Positions 1-10,200 of a stretch of 37,635 nucleotides of DNA are shown piece by piece. The position numbers were made by a program, and so were the translations under genes. The stretch's first letter is position 1, and every line of letters begins with the position of its first letter. The notes under the pieces are model-generated. The model saw only the letters and a program-made list of their open reading frames with translations, was not told the origin of the DNA and did not search any database. The stretch lies in contig DASTCX010000034.1 of the NCBI GenBank assembly GCA_035710745.1, positions 1 to 37,635 of the forward strand, read 5' to 3'. Source of the stretch: Candidatus Eremiobacteraceae bacterium (GTDB lineage Bacteria; Vulcanimicrobiota; Vulcanimicrobiia; Eremiobacterales; Eremiobacteraceae).

Positions 1-75
1 CGACCCACGGCTGCTGGATGCCTAAAATCGTCGCTTGAAAATCTCGATCACGCATGCCTCGGGGTACAACGAAGC

Positions 76-100
76 GGCTCGGGGATACTTCTCCCGAGCC
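76..100. other. Small hairpin downstream of ggt
   Basis: The 8-base arms GGCTCGGG (76-83) and CCCGAGCC (93-100) pair perfectly across a 9-base loop, just beyond the 3' end of the minus-strand gamma-glutamyltransferase gene. No clear T-run follows on either strand, so it is at best a weak terminator candidate. Confidence 0.3.
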
Positions 101-120
101 ACCACAATTCCCGAAGACCC

Positions 121-140
121 GATAAATCTCGACCGCTCCC
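121..140. repeat. Truncated copy of the GGTCGA/TCGACC palindrome family
   Basis: This short stretch reads GATAAATCTCGACCGCTCCC. It matches the right half of the palindromic repeat seen intact at 20551-20574 (read on the minus strand) and at 27439-27463. The left GGTCGA arm is missing, so it looks like a decayed or half element between genes. Confidence 0.45.
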
Positions 141-143
141 TAG

Positions 144-1763
144 CTATCCCGCGAGGGCGAGGCCGTCGCTTCGAGGATCGGTTCCGGCGAGGATCATGCC
201 GCGGCTGCGATCGATGACGATCGCGCCGGCATGGCCCAGCGCTTCATCCCAATCGTCGGTGACGCCGACGCGATGACCGCGCGCGCGAAGACCCTCGATG
301 CAGGCAGCGCCGGCCCGGCGCTCGATCACGAGCGCGGGATCGGTGCCGCTCGACCAGCGCCAGCGCGGACGCTCGATCGCGGCTTGCGGCTCCATGCCGC
401 GTTCGCCGATGCGTATCGAAAGCGACAGACCGGTTTGCGGCTGTGCATCGCCGCCCATCGAACCGTAGACGACGTGTGGCATGCCGTCCTGCAGCAACAT
501 GTTCGCGATGAGCGTGTGGAACGGACGGCGTCCGGGTGCAAGCGAACGCGGCCGGCCCTCGTCGAGCGTGAACCAACAGCCGCGATTGTGCAACGCGATC
601 CCCAGCTCGGGTACGACGACGCACGATCCGAAGTGCTGATAGATCGACTGGATGACCGACACGGCGTCGCCGCGCGCGTCGACGCATGCGAAGTAGGTCG
701 TGCCGCCGAGATCGGCGACGCCGCTCGGCAGATGGTCGGCCGCACGGTCCGGATCTATCCGCGATGCGAGCTCTCGGATGCGGTCGCGCGCGAGGAGACG
801 TTCGATCGGCGCCGGGCGGTAACTCGGATCGCACACGTGCGCGTCGCGGTCGGCATACGCGAAGCGCGTCGCCTCGACCGCCGCGTGGACGAATGAAGCG
901 GAAACGTCATCGACCGAAGACGCTCCGGGGAACGCTTCATAGATCGACTGCGCGATGAGCAGCGCGAGGCCTTGGCTCGGCGGTGCGGTCGTCAGCGAAT
1001 CGTATCCGAAGAAGCCGGTCCGTATAGGCTCGACCCAGGCGCCGCGATGCGCGGCGAGATCCGGTGCGCGCAGCGGACTGCCGATGCGCGCGCAGTAGCC
1101 CTCAATCGCCGCGGCGGCCTCACCTTCATAGAACCAATGCCGGCCGCGCGATCCGATATTCTCGAGCGTCCGCGCGAGCGCAGGCTGCACGAGCAACGCA
1201 GTCGCGGATCTGCCTGAACCGTATACCGCACGCGCGCCTTCATCGCCATCGAGAAGTTCGCGTTCCTCGAACAGCGCTCGCGCCACACTGCGTGCGACCG
1301 GCGCACCGTCGCGCGCGAGCCGGACGCCCGATGCTACGAGACGTGACATCTCCATGGAGCCGAAGCGTTCGCGCAGCGCGAACCACGCGTCGACGGCGCC
1401 AGGAACGGTGAGCGCCGCCGCCGGTCCTCGCTCGGGTATCGCCGCAAAACCCGATCGCTCGTAGAATTCGTGTGTCGCCAGAGCGCCCGCGGCGCCCGAC
1501 CCGTCGTAGGCGTAGACACGGCTCGACGCTGCGTCGAAATACAACGCGAAAAGATCCCCGCCGATCCCTGTCATGTGCGGATAGACGACGCTCAGCGTCG
1601 AGCCGACCGCGACGGCGGCATCGGCGGCCGTGCCGCCGGCGTCAAGCACCGACGCGCCGGCGCTCGTCGCGGCGGCGTGCGGTGACGTCACGGTCCAATT
1701 CGTTCCCGCGGCCGAAGGCCGCGAGCCATCGGGGTAAAGCCGATGAGATGGCTGCTCAGGCAC
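144..1763 (-). CDS. ggt: Gamma-glutamyltransferase family protein
   Basis: An Ntn-hydrolase of the gamma-glutamyltranspeptidase family, 539 aa, which would cleave gamma-glutamyl bonds such as that of glutathione. The N-terminal part carries family landmarks: [11 protein letters not shown], the [10 protein letters not shown] block and [12 protein letters not shown]. The autoprocessing and catalytic threonine is probably Thr355 in [10 protein letters not shown], equivalent to the TTHYSVVD start of the E. coli small subunit. A GGDAQPQT block follows near the C-terminus. No signal peptide is visible, so it is probably cytoplasmic, unlike the periplasmic E. coli enzyme. The GTG start at 1763 lies 8 bases inside the upstream SEC-C gene, so the two are probably cotranscribed and translationally coupled. 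Substrate is unknown; the family also includes cephalosporin acylase-like members. Confidence 0.9.
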   Translation of the reverse strand: MPEQPSHRLYPDGSRPSAAGTNWTVTSPHAAATSAGASVLDAGGTAADAAVAVGSTLSVVYPHMTGIGGDLFALYFDAASSRVYAYDGSGAAGALATHEFYERSGFAAIPERGPAAALTVPGAVDAWFALRERFGSMEMSRLVASGVRLARDGAPVARSVARALFEERELLDGDEGARAVYGSGRSATALLVQPALARTLENIGSRGRHWFYEGEAAAAIEGYCARIGSPLRAPDLAAHRGAWVEPIRTGFFGYDSLTTAPPSQGLALLIAQSIYEAFPGASSVDDVSASFVHAAVEATRFAYADRDAHVCDPSYRPAPIERLLARDRIRELASRIDPDRAADHLPSGVADLGGTTYFACVDARGDAVSVIQSIYQHFGSCVVVPELGIALHNRGCWFTLDEGRPRSLAPGRRPFHTLIANMLLQDGMPHVVYGSMGGDAQPQTGLSLSIRIGERGMEPQAAIERPRWRWSSGTDPALVIERRAGAACIEGLRARGHRVGVTDDWDEALGHAGAIVIDRSRGMILAGTDPRSDGLALAG

Positions 1764-2499
1764 CTGGAAGCACGATCGTGGAGGTCGCGGGTGGTCGAGC
1801 GGCTTCCTCGTCGATCGCCTTCGGACTCGCTCTCAAAAAATCGACGAGACTGACGATGCGCTGCGTGCGCACGTAGTCGAGATGACGACGGCGCATCGCG
1901 TCGGCGACATCCGATGGCGACCTGCCCGGGAATCCGATCGGTCGCCCCGCGCAGATGAAAAGACCGCCGACCGCAAGCGGTCGCAGCGCGGCAGCTTCGC
2001 GAGGCGCCGGCCTCCATTCGACTTGGACGTCGAAGACGTCGAACGGTGCCGCGCTTTCATCGAGGATGTCGATGCACGTCGTGAATCCGCCGGACCACTC
2101 GTCGGTCCGCACGAGCGAGCGCGGCGCATCGACCCAAGCGGAGAGCATCTCTTGCGCGACCGGATCGAGTCCGGACGCGACCTCGACGGCGAATTGCTCG
2201 ACGGTGCGCCGCCCGAAATGTCGAGGCCGGTAGTCGAACATGAGAAAATCGACGACCCGCGCCCCTTGCGCTTTATCGAGCCGGCCCTTCCAAAACGGGA
2301 ACTCGTCTCGCGCGACCGTCTCGAGGCCGCCTTCCGCAGCCGATTCCGCGAAGCGAGCGAGGCGCGTCAAGAGCGGCAGGGCCGTCGATTCGAGCAAGAC
2401 GGCGAATTTCCGGCGCTCGGTCTCGTGCGGCAGGCAGCAGCGCTTGTACTTGCGTCCACTCCCACAAGGACATAAGTCGTTTCGGCCGGGCCGTTCCAT
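1756..2499 (-). CDS. SEC-C motif protein
   Basis: A 247-aa protein opening with a SEC-C zinc-binding motif ([17 protein letters not shown], pattern CxC-x8-CC, residues about 5-21). The same motif is found at the SecA C-terminus and in YchJ-like proteins. The remaining 220 residues are acidic and probably mostly helical. I recognise no catalytic motif and no membrane segment. The gene overlaps the ggt start by 8 bases and is the first gene of that minus-strand pair. The ATG at 2499 is supported because the motif starts immediately after it. It might be a metal-binding adaptor, but the sequence gives no specific function. Confidence 0.8.
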   Translation of the reverse strand: MERPGRNDLCPCGSGRKYKRCCLPHETERRKFAVLLESTALPLLTRLARFAESAAEGGLETVARDEFPFWKGRLDKAQGARVVDFLMFDYRPRHFGRRTVEQFAVEVASGLDPVAQEMLSAWVDAPRSLVRTDEWSGGFTTCIDILDESAAPFDVFDVQVEWRPAPREAAALRPLAVGGLFICAGRPIGFPGRSPSDVADAMRRRHLDYVRTQRIVSLVDFLRASPKAIDEEAARPPATSTIVLPGA

Positions 2500-2558
2500 C
2501 GCGGTCGTGTTGCGCGTCGCGCCAGGCGAATTCCCGCAGATGTCGATATTGTCTCTAT

Positions 2559-3314
2559 ATGCTTCTGACGGCCTGCGCTATTGCGCTCGTCCTTGACCTT
2601 CACGCCGGCTCTCGTGTCGTCGAGCGATCGCATTACGACGATCATGTCAACTGGGTACTGCCGCCCGACAAACTCGAGTCGTTCCGGCGCGGCGGCGTCG
2701 TCATCGACGAAGACAAGCGCACGACGCTCGTCGCCGAGACGACCGTGACGCAGGCGCCGCATCATCTCATGAATCTTCGGGGCTCGCTGCAAGAGACGGC
2801 GACCGACGTGCCGCGCCATCGCACGACGAATGAGGTCGATCAGATCTCGACGACGGTGACGCCGCGCAACACGGCGGTGCCTGCGAGCGTCCTCGATATC
2901 GAAGAGGCTGGGATGGTCGACCTTCCGTCCGGTCGCGTATGCGTCGGCCAGACGTGGCGCACGCGGCTGCCCGTCATCACGACGCTCGGCAGCGGCACGG
3001 CGACCATCGATCACACGGTCGTCAAGGTCGACGGCCGTTTCGTCGACGTCGCGATCAAAGGCTCGGGCGTCATCAGCGGCATGGAGTACAACTTGCCGCG
3101 GCTTCTGCCGGGTGCGATCGGGATCTCTGGTACGGCGCGCTACGACCGGACCGCTGGAACGATGACGAGCGAGTGGTACACCGTCCACAATCGACTCATC
3201 CGAACGGTCCGGGATAAGACGATCGGATTTCTCGAGACGGAGACCGTCGCGATCAAGACGACGGTGACGGCGCCGGCGACGGACTCGGCGCCGCGGCCGG
3301 ACCCGCCTCGATAG
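2559..3314 (+). CDS. Exported protein, paralogue of the 5471-6328 product
   Basis: A 251-aa product with a short hydrophobic N-terminus ([17 protein letters not shown]) that looks like a minimal signal peptide, followed by a beta-rich domain. It shares a skeleton with the protein at 5471-6328: a VGQ-W motif after a proline/glycine turn ([12 protein letters not shown]), a KG-G segment ([10 protein letters not shown]) and a GTA-x-YD-x-T-x-G motif ([14 protein letters not shown]). I do not recognise the family. No convincing ribosome binding site precedes the ATG at 2559, so the start could differ or the mRNA be leaderless. The 3' end overlaps the convergent phosphodiester glycosidase gene by 62 bases. 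A role next to that enzyme is inferred only from position. Confidence 0.7.
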   Translation: MLLTACAIALVLDLHAGSRVVERSHYDDHVNWVLPPDKLESFRRGGVVIDEDKRTTLVAETTVTQAPHHLMNLRGSLQETATDVPRHRTTNEVDQISTTVTPRNTAVPASVLDIEEAGMVDLPSGRVCVGQTWRTRLPVITTLGSGTATIDHTVVKVDGRFVDVAIKGSGVISGMEYNLPRLLPGAIGISGTARYDRTAGTMTSEWYTVHNRLIRTVRDKTIGFLETETVAIKTTVTAPATDSAPRPDPPR

Positions 3315-5439
3315 CCGCGAAGTTCCTGAACCAAAGATCGCCCGCTTCGAGCGCGTCGGCGCGCGTCTCGACCGCATAGAAGCGCGTCCAGACGATGGGC
3401 CAGCGCGCGGTCGCGGGCACGTCGACGCGGATCGTCTTCCATCCGCTCCAGTCGACGCGTCGCGCGAGCGTCAGCGAATCGACGATGCCATCCGCGTTTC
3501 GATAGCCGCCGCGCAACCACTCGCCCTCGGCGTCGCCGTACACGTCGACGGAGAACGCGAGCGGTTGACCCGGTACCGGCAGCACGGCATTCGCATAGGC
3601 CGCTCTCGTCGCGCCGCCTTGCGTGAATACGTACGTGAGATGCAGCCCTGAAGATCGATCCGGGGCAAACGCACGATCGACGCCTCCGCCGACGCTTTGC
3701 GGGCTCGACGAGAACTGCCACGCGATCGGCGACTTCGGATCGATGAGCGCGTCGAGCATGACGGAATGCTCGCCGACGAGCAGGGGCAACGTCGCACCGG
3801 TCGCCCCGACGCGTGCCGTCACGCTCGCGACGCCCGCCGCGGCGCCGCCGGTGAACGTGCCGTCAGCGGCGACTTTGCCGTCGCCCGACGATGTCCACGA
3901 AATCGCATTCGGGTCGACGGCGACAGTCCGGCCATCCTTGAGCGTCGCGACGACAGAAAGGCGTACCGCAGAGCCGGCTTCGACCACGCGGTCGTACCCG
4001 GTTATCGCGACGGCGTCGGGCGCCGCGACCACGTCGATCGGCTGCTGCGACGACGCTATGGTCCCTATACGCGCGCTCACCTCGACACGCCCCGGCGCTA
4101 TCGCGCTGAGCATCCCGTCGGCATCGACCGTCGCGATCGCGGGCGTGTCCGACGTAAAGCTCGCAGACCTCTCCGGCACGGCGACGGGTTGCAGTCCCGC
4201 GTCGACGGCGGCAGCGGACAACCGCAGGTGACTGCCCGAAAGCACCGCGCTCCGGGCGCCGTCCGTGCGGACGAGCGCTTGGGCCACAGGTCCGGGCGTT
4301 GCGGTATTGATGACGAGCAGCGCGTCGGCGATCAATCGCTCGCGCCCGTCGGACGGCACGTTCGCGACCGACGACACCGTGTCGCCGAGGTGGCGTATCG
4401 CCATCTCGGTCGAGCCGCCGCTGTCGAATGCCATGGCGTCGCTTGCGCCGAGCGCTGCGAGCAACGCTCCGAGCATCGGTCGCGTTATACCGATCGATCT
4501 CGCCGGAGCCCGGCCGTCGACTGCGACGAGGCGCAGCGTCGATCCGTCGGCCGACACGCCCGCGCCGGTGACCGGGTAGCGGACGTTCGCTTCTTGCGGG
4601 GCCGGCGCGGACGCGTCGACCACGGCCGAACCGCCGCGCAGCAAGAGCGGGCCGCCCCCGACAGCCGACACGATCGACGAAGGCGTCGTGGCAAACGCAA
4701 GCGAGACGGAATCGCCCGGCGCGAACGGTGACAACCGTCCTACCTGTTCGGCGCCGCGCGCGACAAGACCGAACTGTCCTTGCGACAGCGGCAACAGGTG
4801 CGACGCGCCGAAGACGGCGGCGACGACCTTGTACGACGACGGTCCATTCGGCGCCAACACGATCTCGACATCGGAACCCGCGTCAGCCCCGAATTCCGGC
4901 GTGATGAGCGACAGACCATCGTTGACGCCCCAATCGTTGACGGCGTTCACGGTCAGCGATGAGCCCGCGGCGTCGGTGAGCGTCGCTTGCAGCGTCACCG
5001 CCCCAAGAGTCACTCGCCCATCCTGACCGACGACGAGTGCCGCGGCACCATCCGGCTGGTGCAAGAAGCGGCCGCCGGTCGCGAGGACGTTGAGCGGCGC
5101 CCCCGAGCCGCCGATGTCGAAATAGTCGGCGTTGATCGCGGCTTCGGCGCGTGCGCGATCCGTCATCGACGTCAGCGCCTCGTCGGCGCCGGCGATGACG
5201 TCGTGGTGCGTCGCTACGACGAGCGCCACGTGCGGGTCGCGAAGATCGACCGTTGTGAGGTAGACGACGATCGGACCGGCCGCCGTCGTCAACGCCCACC
5301 GTTCGTACGTCACGCCCGGCCCGAGCGGCTCCGACGTGTCTGAGACGACCGTGACGGCGGGCCAACCCGCAGGTTGTGGAAACGCGGCACCTGCGAGCAT
5401 GACCGAAGCGGCTAACAGGAGAACGAACGGCGTGCGCAT
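3253..5439 (-). CDS. Secreted phosphodiester glycosidase with Ig-like domains
   Basis: A 728-aa protein with a cleavable signal peptide (about residues 1-21). A NAGPA-type phosphodiester glycosidase domain (DUF2233 family) covers about residues 75-385. Diagnostic blocks are INADYFD, AVGGGPLLLRGG, TLRLVAVDGR and AMAFDSGGSTEMA. Members of this family remove sugars linked through a phosphodiester, as in the mammalian uncovering enzyme, and bacterial forms are thought to act on cell-surface polymers. Residues about 395-565 look like one or two bacterial Ig-like (Big_2) domains (TPAIATVDADGMLSAIAPG). Residues about 570-710 form a jelly-roll-like region, followed by a [11 protein letters not shown] tail. 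It is divergent from the 5471 gene with only 31 bases between starts, and its 3' end overlaps the 2559 gene. Its substrate is unknown. Confidence 0.85.
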   Translation of the reverse strand: MRTPFVLLLAASVMLAGAAFPQPAGWPAVTVVSDTSEPLGPGVTYERWALTTAAGPIVVYLTTVDLRDPHVALVVATHHDVIAGADEALTSMTDRARAEAAINADYFDIGGSGAPLNVLATGGRFLHQPDGAAALVVGQDGRVTLGAVTLQATLTDAAGSSLTVNAVNDWGVNDGLSLITPEFGADAGSDVEIVLAPNGPSSYKVVAAVFGASHLLPLSQGQFGLVARGAEQVGRLSPFAPGDSVSLAFATTPSSIVSAVGGGPLLLRGGSAVVDASAPAPQEANVRYPVTGAGVSADGSTLRLVAVDGRAPARSIGITRPMLGALLAALGASDAMAFDSGGSTEMAIRHLGDTVSSVANVPSDGRERLIADALLVINTATPGPVAQALVRTDGARSAVLSGSHLRLSAAAVDAGLQPVAVPERSASFTSDTPAIATVDADGMLSAIAPGRVEVSARIGTIASSQQPIDVVAAPDAVAITGYDRVVEAGSAVRLSVVATLKDGRTVAVDPNAISWTSSGDGKVAADGTFTGGAAAGVASVTARVGATGATLPLLVGEHSVMLDALIDPKSPIAWQFSSSPQSVGGGVDRAFAPDRSSGLHLTYVFTQGGATRAAYANAVLPVPGQPLAFSVDVYGDAEGEWLRGGYRNADGIVDSLTLARRVDWSGWKTIRVDVPATARWPIVWTRFYAVETRADALEAGDLWFRNFAAIEAGPAAAPSPSPAPSPSS

Positions 5440-5470
5440 CGATGCGCCGATTTCTCGTCAGGAACACCCG

Positions 5471-6328
5471 ATGCCTTATATCCGACACGCACCGCCGCTT
5501 TTGTGCGCGCTTATCGCATGCGCTGCCGCCGCACGGGCGGCCGCTCCCTCGCCTTCGCCGGTTCCCTCTTCTTCTTCCGCGCCGGCGCCGGGCCTCGCAG
5601 CGGCGACGACGCTCGCGTGGCGCGTCGACCCGTCGACGCACTACACTGAAGAAGTGCACATGACGCACGTCATCGCGAACGACTTGGCCGGCATCTACAA
5701 GAAGCTCGCCGGCTCGAAGGCCGATCCCGTCACCATACTCGAGGACCGCACGACCGACTTCAACGCCGGTCAGGGCGGCGGCGTCGACGGATCGACGGTC
5801 GACGTCCGGCACTACGGCGGCCTCCAGAGCAAGGACACGTCGATCATGAAGCGCGCGAGCACATATAAAGGAACGATCGCGCCGAACGGTCGACGTACGC
5901 CGGCCGACGAGCCGCTCTACGACGCCGGCGCAGGCGCTCTGTGCGAGTTCCCTTCAACGCCGGTCGCTGTCGGACAGTCGTGGACACTCACGCGAAGCAT
6001 CCTCGTCGATCGCGATCTCGGTCACGGCTCGATGACGTACACCGACACGCTCGAGAAGGTCGATGTCCGCCAGGGTCATCGGATCGCCGTCATCGCTGTC
6101 AAGGGCGCCGGCAGGGTCGACGTGGCGCCCGACCTCGCTGCAAAAGGTTTCAAGACCGCTGACATGGCGTTGACCGGCACGGCGGAATTCGACATGACGA
6201 CCGGTCTCCCGGGCGTCCAGCACTACACCGCGCACGTCCAGTGGAATACGAAAGTGCTGTGGGTCCATCTCGGCCTCGTCTTCGACGACACCTTCGACGC
6301 CGTCGCTTGGACGGCGAAGAAATCGTGA
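5471..6328 (+). CDS. Exported protein, paralogue of the 2559-3314 product
   Basis: A 285-aa product. I chose ATG 5471 because it yields a good signal peptide (MPYIRHAPPLLCALIACAAA, cleavage near ARA-AA) with GGAA seven bases upstream. The longer open frame from 5336 would run through the divergent gene. After the signal comes a Ser/Pro/Ala linker and a beta-rich domain. Like the 2559 product it has VGQSWTLTRS, a VKGAGRVDV segment and LTGTAEFDMTTG. The family is not recognised. Its TGA overlaps the ATG of the serine hydrolase (TGATG), so the two are probably coupled. Confidence 0.8.
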   Translation: MPYIRHAPPLLCALIACAAAARAAAPSPSPVPSSSSAPAPGLAAATTLAWRVDPSTHYTEEVHMTHVIANDLAGIYKKLAGSKADPVTILEDRTTDFNAGQGGGVDGSTVDVRHYGGLQSKDTSIMKRASTYKGTIAPNGRRTPADEPLYDAGAGALCEFPSTPVAVGQSWTLTRSILVDRDLGHGSMTYTDTLEKVDVRQGHRIAVIAVKGAGRVDVAPDLAAKGFKTADMALTGTAEFDMTTGLPGVQHYTAHVQWNTKVLWVHLGLVFDDTFDAVAWTAKKS

Positions 6329-7155
6329 TGTCTGAGAAGCGACCGCAGGTGGTCCACGACGCAGAGCTCGAGCGCGCGATTCTCGACGCGCTCGAAGAGT
6401 CCGCGCTCGCGAAAGTCGGGTACGCGTACGTGGCGGATCTTGATGCCATGCGTTTTGGCGCGTATCGCGCCGACGAGGTCATCTATCCCGCGAGCGTCAT
6501 CAAAGTGCCGATCATGGCAGAGGCGTTCCGCCAAGCCGAGGCCGGCGAGCTTCGCCTTGACGACGTCGTCACCGTCACACAATCGAATCAGACGACGACC
6601 TGGGGGCAGTCGCCGTTTCCTGCGGGCGCGAACGCGACGGTGGGCGGCCTCGTCGAGCGCATGATCACGCACTCCGACAACGTAGCGACGAACCAGCTCT
6701 TCGACGTGCTGCGCCGCGAACGCGTCACGGCGTACATGCACGAGCTCGGCTTGCCGACGTTTTTTCTCGGACGAAAGCTGTCGGGATCGGAACCGCTGAT
6801 CGTCGACAGTGAGATGACCGGCCGCAATCGCCTGCCGCCGCGCGAGATCGGCGCCTTGTTGACGCTCATCGCTACCGATGCCGTACCCGCTTCCGCGCGG
6901 CAGCGCGAGATATTGCGCCGCTGCGTGCACAACGACAAACTCGTGCCGGCCTTGCACGAGGGAGATGTCTTCATGCACAAGACCGGCGAGACGTCGGATC
7001 TTTCGCACGACGCCGGCATCCTCAAGACCGCGCAAGGCAAGACCTACGTCGTCGTCCTCTACACGACGCCGGAACCGAAAGGCGACGACTCGGACGCCGA
7101 TCACGTCAACCCGCAGATGACGGCGTGGATGCGTTCGCTGCGCGCGCGTCTGTAG
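6328..7155 (+). CDS. Class A beta-lactamase-like serine hydrolase
   Basis: A 275-aa SxxK serine hydrolase. The three signature elements are present in order: Ser56-x-x-Lys59 (YPASVIKVPIM), Ser116-Asp117-Asn118 (HSDNVATNQL) and Lys218-Thr-Gly (HKTGETSDLSHD). At the omega-loop the usual EPELN is only partly matched: an SEP sits at about the right spacing, but the asparagine is gone. Penicillin hydrolysis is therefore uncertain, and a carboxypeptidase or esterase role is possible. ATG 6328 overlaps the preceding stop and leaves no signal peptide, which is odd for a family that normally acts outside the cytoplasm. Starting farther upstream would only add arginine-rich out-of-frame sequence. Confidence 0.85.
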   Translation: MSEKRPQVVHDAELERAILDALEESALAKVGYAYVADLDAMRFGAYRADEVIYPASVIKVPIMAEAFRQAEAGELRLDDVVTVTQSNQTTTWGQSPFPAGANATVGGLVERMITHSDNVATNQLFDVLRRERVTAYMHELGLPTFFLGRKLSGSEPLIVDSEMTGRNRLPPREIGALLTLIATDAVPASARQREILRRCVHNDKLVPALHEGDVFMHKTGETSDLSHDAGILKTAQGKTYVVVLYTTPEPKGDDSDADHVNPQMTAWMRSLRARL

Positions 7156-7264
7156 ACGTCGCTCGTGCGTTAAGTAGCCGCGCGTCGTCCCCCAGCCAGG
7201 GCGGTCAGTGCCGAGCGCGGAAGCCATCGAGCCGCACGATTTCGTGCGTCATCGAGGTTCGCGC

Positions 7265-10200
7265 GTGCCCGACAGTACAGTACAGGTCGTCCTTCCCGAG
7301 ATGGGTGAGTCCGTCAGCGAAGGTTCGGTGACGGGCTGGCGCAAGGCCGTGGGCGATCGCATCGCCGAGGGCGAGCCGCTCGTCGACGTCACGACCGATA
7401 AGGTCGACGTCGAGGTTCCCGCACCCGCATCGGGCACGCTCGCGCGGATCGTCGTCGCCGACGGAGCGACGGTGCCGGTCGGGGCGCTTCTCGCCGAAAT
7501 CGATACGTCGAGCGCCGGAAACGCAGCCGACGTGCACAAGCCGCCGTCGGCCGCGCCGGCTGCGGCCCCAACAGCGCCCGCCGCTCAATCCGAGCGTGCC
7601 GCGGAGGCGATCGTCGTTCCGGAAAGCGCCTCACCGCTCGCCAAGCGGCTCGCATACGTCAAGGGTGTCGATGTGAGCGGTGCGACCGGTACGGGTCCAG
7701 GCGGTGCGCTCAGGCGAGACGACGTCGCGACCGCCGCTGATGGTCGCGCGACGGCGCCGATCCCACCCGCACCTGCCGACGCGACGCTGACGCCGCTCAA
7801 AGGCCCCGCCGCATCGCTCGCATCGTACATGGAGCAGAGCCTCTCCATTCCGACGGCGACGAGCTTCCGCTCGTTCGCGGTCGACGTGATGGACGCTCGC
7901 CGGCGCGAGCTCAACTCGGCGCTCGCCGCGCAGCGAAGAGCCGAGAAGATATCGTTCACGCACCTCATCGCGTTCGCGATCGTCAAGGCTGCCGGCGACG
8001 TGCCGTCGATGGCGACGTCGTTCCGTCGCGGCGAAGCCGGTCCCGAGCGCGTGACGCGCGGCGTCCACCTCGGCATCGCCGTCGACATGCAACGCAAAGA
8101 TGGCAGCCGCTTTCTCATCGTACCGGTCATCCACGACGCTGCGGCGCTCGATTTCAAGACCTTCCACGCGACGTACGAAACGCTCGTCGCCAAAGCGCGC
8201 ACGAACACGCTGACGCCGCCCGAGGTCGCCGGCGCGACCATGACGCTCACGAATCCGGGCGGTATCGGAACCGTCGCGTCGGTGCCGCGGTTGATGCCGG
8301 GGCAAGGCACAATCGTCGCCGCGGGAGCGATCGGATATCCGCCGGGTCTCGGCGGCGCTCCCGAAGCGACGCTCAAGAGCATCGGCGTCGCCAAAGTGAT
8401 GACCTTGACGAGCACGTACGATCACCGCGTCATCCAAGGCGCGGAGAGCGGCGAGTTCCTGCGACGCATCGAGCAGCTCCTCGCAGGCGGCGGCGATTTC
8501 TACGACACCGTCTTCCGCGATCTCGGTTTGAGTTCGCCGATGGCGCTCGCCACCGCGACGCCGGCCGCCGACGCACGCAAGAGCGCGACATCCGTCGCCG
8601 ACTTCGATCTCATGCGCGCCGCCGCAGCCGGTGCGTCGCTCGTGTCGCGCTATCGCAACCACGGACACATCATCGCACGACTCGACCCGCTCGATGTCCG
8701 TCATCCGACGGATCCCGCGCTCGACCCCGCGACGCTCGATCTCACGCCGGAACTCATGAAGGCGGTACCGGCGGGTGCGCTGCGCGTCTACACGCCCGGC
8801 AACAACCTCGCCGAGGTCCTCGAACGGCTGCGATCGATCTACTGCTCGACGATCGCCTATGAGATCGAGCACATCACGGAGCACGCGCAGCGCTCGTGGC
8901 TCCGCAAACAGATAGAATCCGGCGCGCATCTTGCGCCGGTGTCGAAGGAGCACCGCCTGCGGCTCGTCGAGCGGCTCAGCCGCGTCGAAGCGTTCGAGCG
9001 TTACCTCCGCAAGGCGTTCCTCGGGCAGAAGACTTTTTCTATCGAAGGCCTCGATGCGATGGTCCCGATGCTCGAGGAGTTGCTCGATCTGCTCGGCGCC
9101 GATGGCGTCGGTGAAGTCGACATCGGCATGGCACATCGCGGCCGGCTATCGGTCATCACGCATGTCGTCGACCGCCCATACGAAGAGGTGCTGCTCGAGT
9201 TCGAGCAGGCCGAAGCGCGAGGCGTCCAAGGCGAAGGCGACGTCACCGGCGACGTCAAGTACCATAAGGGTGCGTCGGGGACGTATCGCTCGGCCGACGG
9301 CAAGCAGATCCTCGTAACGCTCGCGAACAATCCGAGCCATCTCGAAGCGGTCGACGGCGTCGTCGAGGGCAAGACGCGTGCGGCGCAGACCGATCGCTCG
9401 AAGAACATCGCGACGCTCGATACGCATCGGGCGGTCGCCGTGCTCGTCCATGGCGATGCCGCGTTCTCCGCACAAGGAACGGTCGCCGAGACCCTCAACC
9501 TTTCGGCGCTCGCAGGCTATACGACGGGCGGCACGATCCACATCATCGCGAACAACCAGATCGGTTTCACCACGACGCCCGAAGAAGGGCGCTCGACGCG
9601 CTACGCGAGCGATCTAGCGAAGGGCTTCGAGGTGCCGGTCGTCCACGTCAACGCGGACGACATCGAGGCATGCATCGCCGCGATCCGCCTCGCAGTCGGG
9701 TATCGCGAGGAATTCGGTCGGGACGTCGTCATCGATCTCATCGGCTACCGCCGCTTCGGCCACAACGAAGCGGACGAGCCGGCGTACACGCAGCCTCAGA
9801 TGTACGAGACGATCGCTAAACACCCGACGGTCCGCGAGATCTTCGCCCGACAGCTCGTCGCGGAAGGCGCGGTGACCGAGGCCGAGGTGCAGCAGCGCCT
9901 TGATGCCGCGACCGAACGCGTCGCGCAGGCGCATCGCAACGCCAAGGCGCAGGCGAACGACACGAGCCGCTCGCAGCCGGTGACGAAGGCGCCGAACGGC
10001 GCCGCTGCCGCTGCCGCGCCGGATACGCGACTGAGCGCGGATGCGCTGAAGACGCTCGACGCAGGTTTGCTCGCCGTTCCCGACGGCTTCACGATCCATC
10101 CGAAACTCGCGCGTCAGATGGAGCGGCGAAAGAAATCGCTGACGGCCGGCGGTGAGATCGATTGGGCACACGCCGAAGCGCTCGCTTTCGCATCGCTCGT

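Noticed and set aside
35-217. Small plus-strand frame of 60 codons at the left edge
   Set aside because: It runs into the antisense of ggt, includes a palindromic repeat remnant, and has no domain or convincing ribosome binding site.
7631-9136. A 501-codon minus-strand frame opposite the E2-E1 gene
   Set aside because: Arg/Glu-rich shadow of a well-recognised gene on the plus strand.
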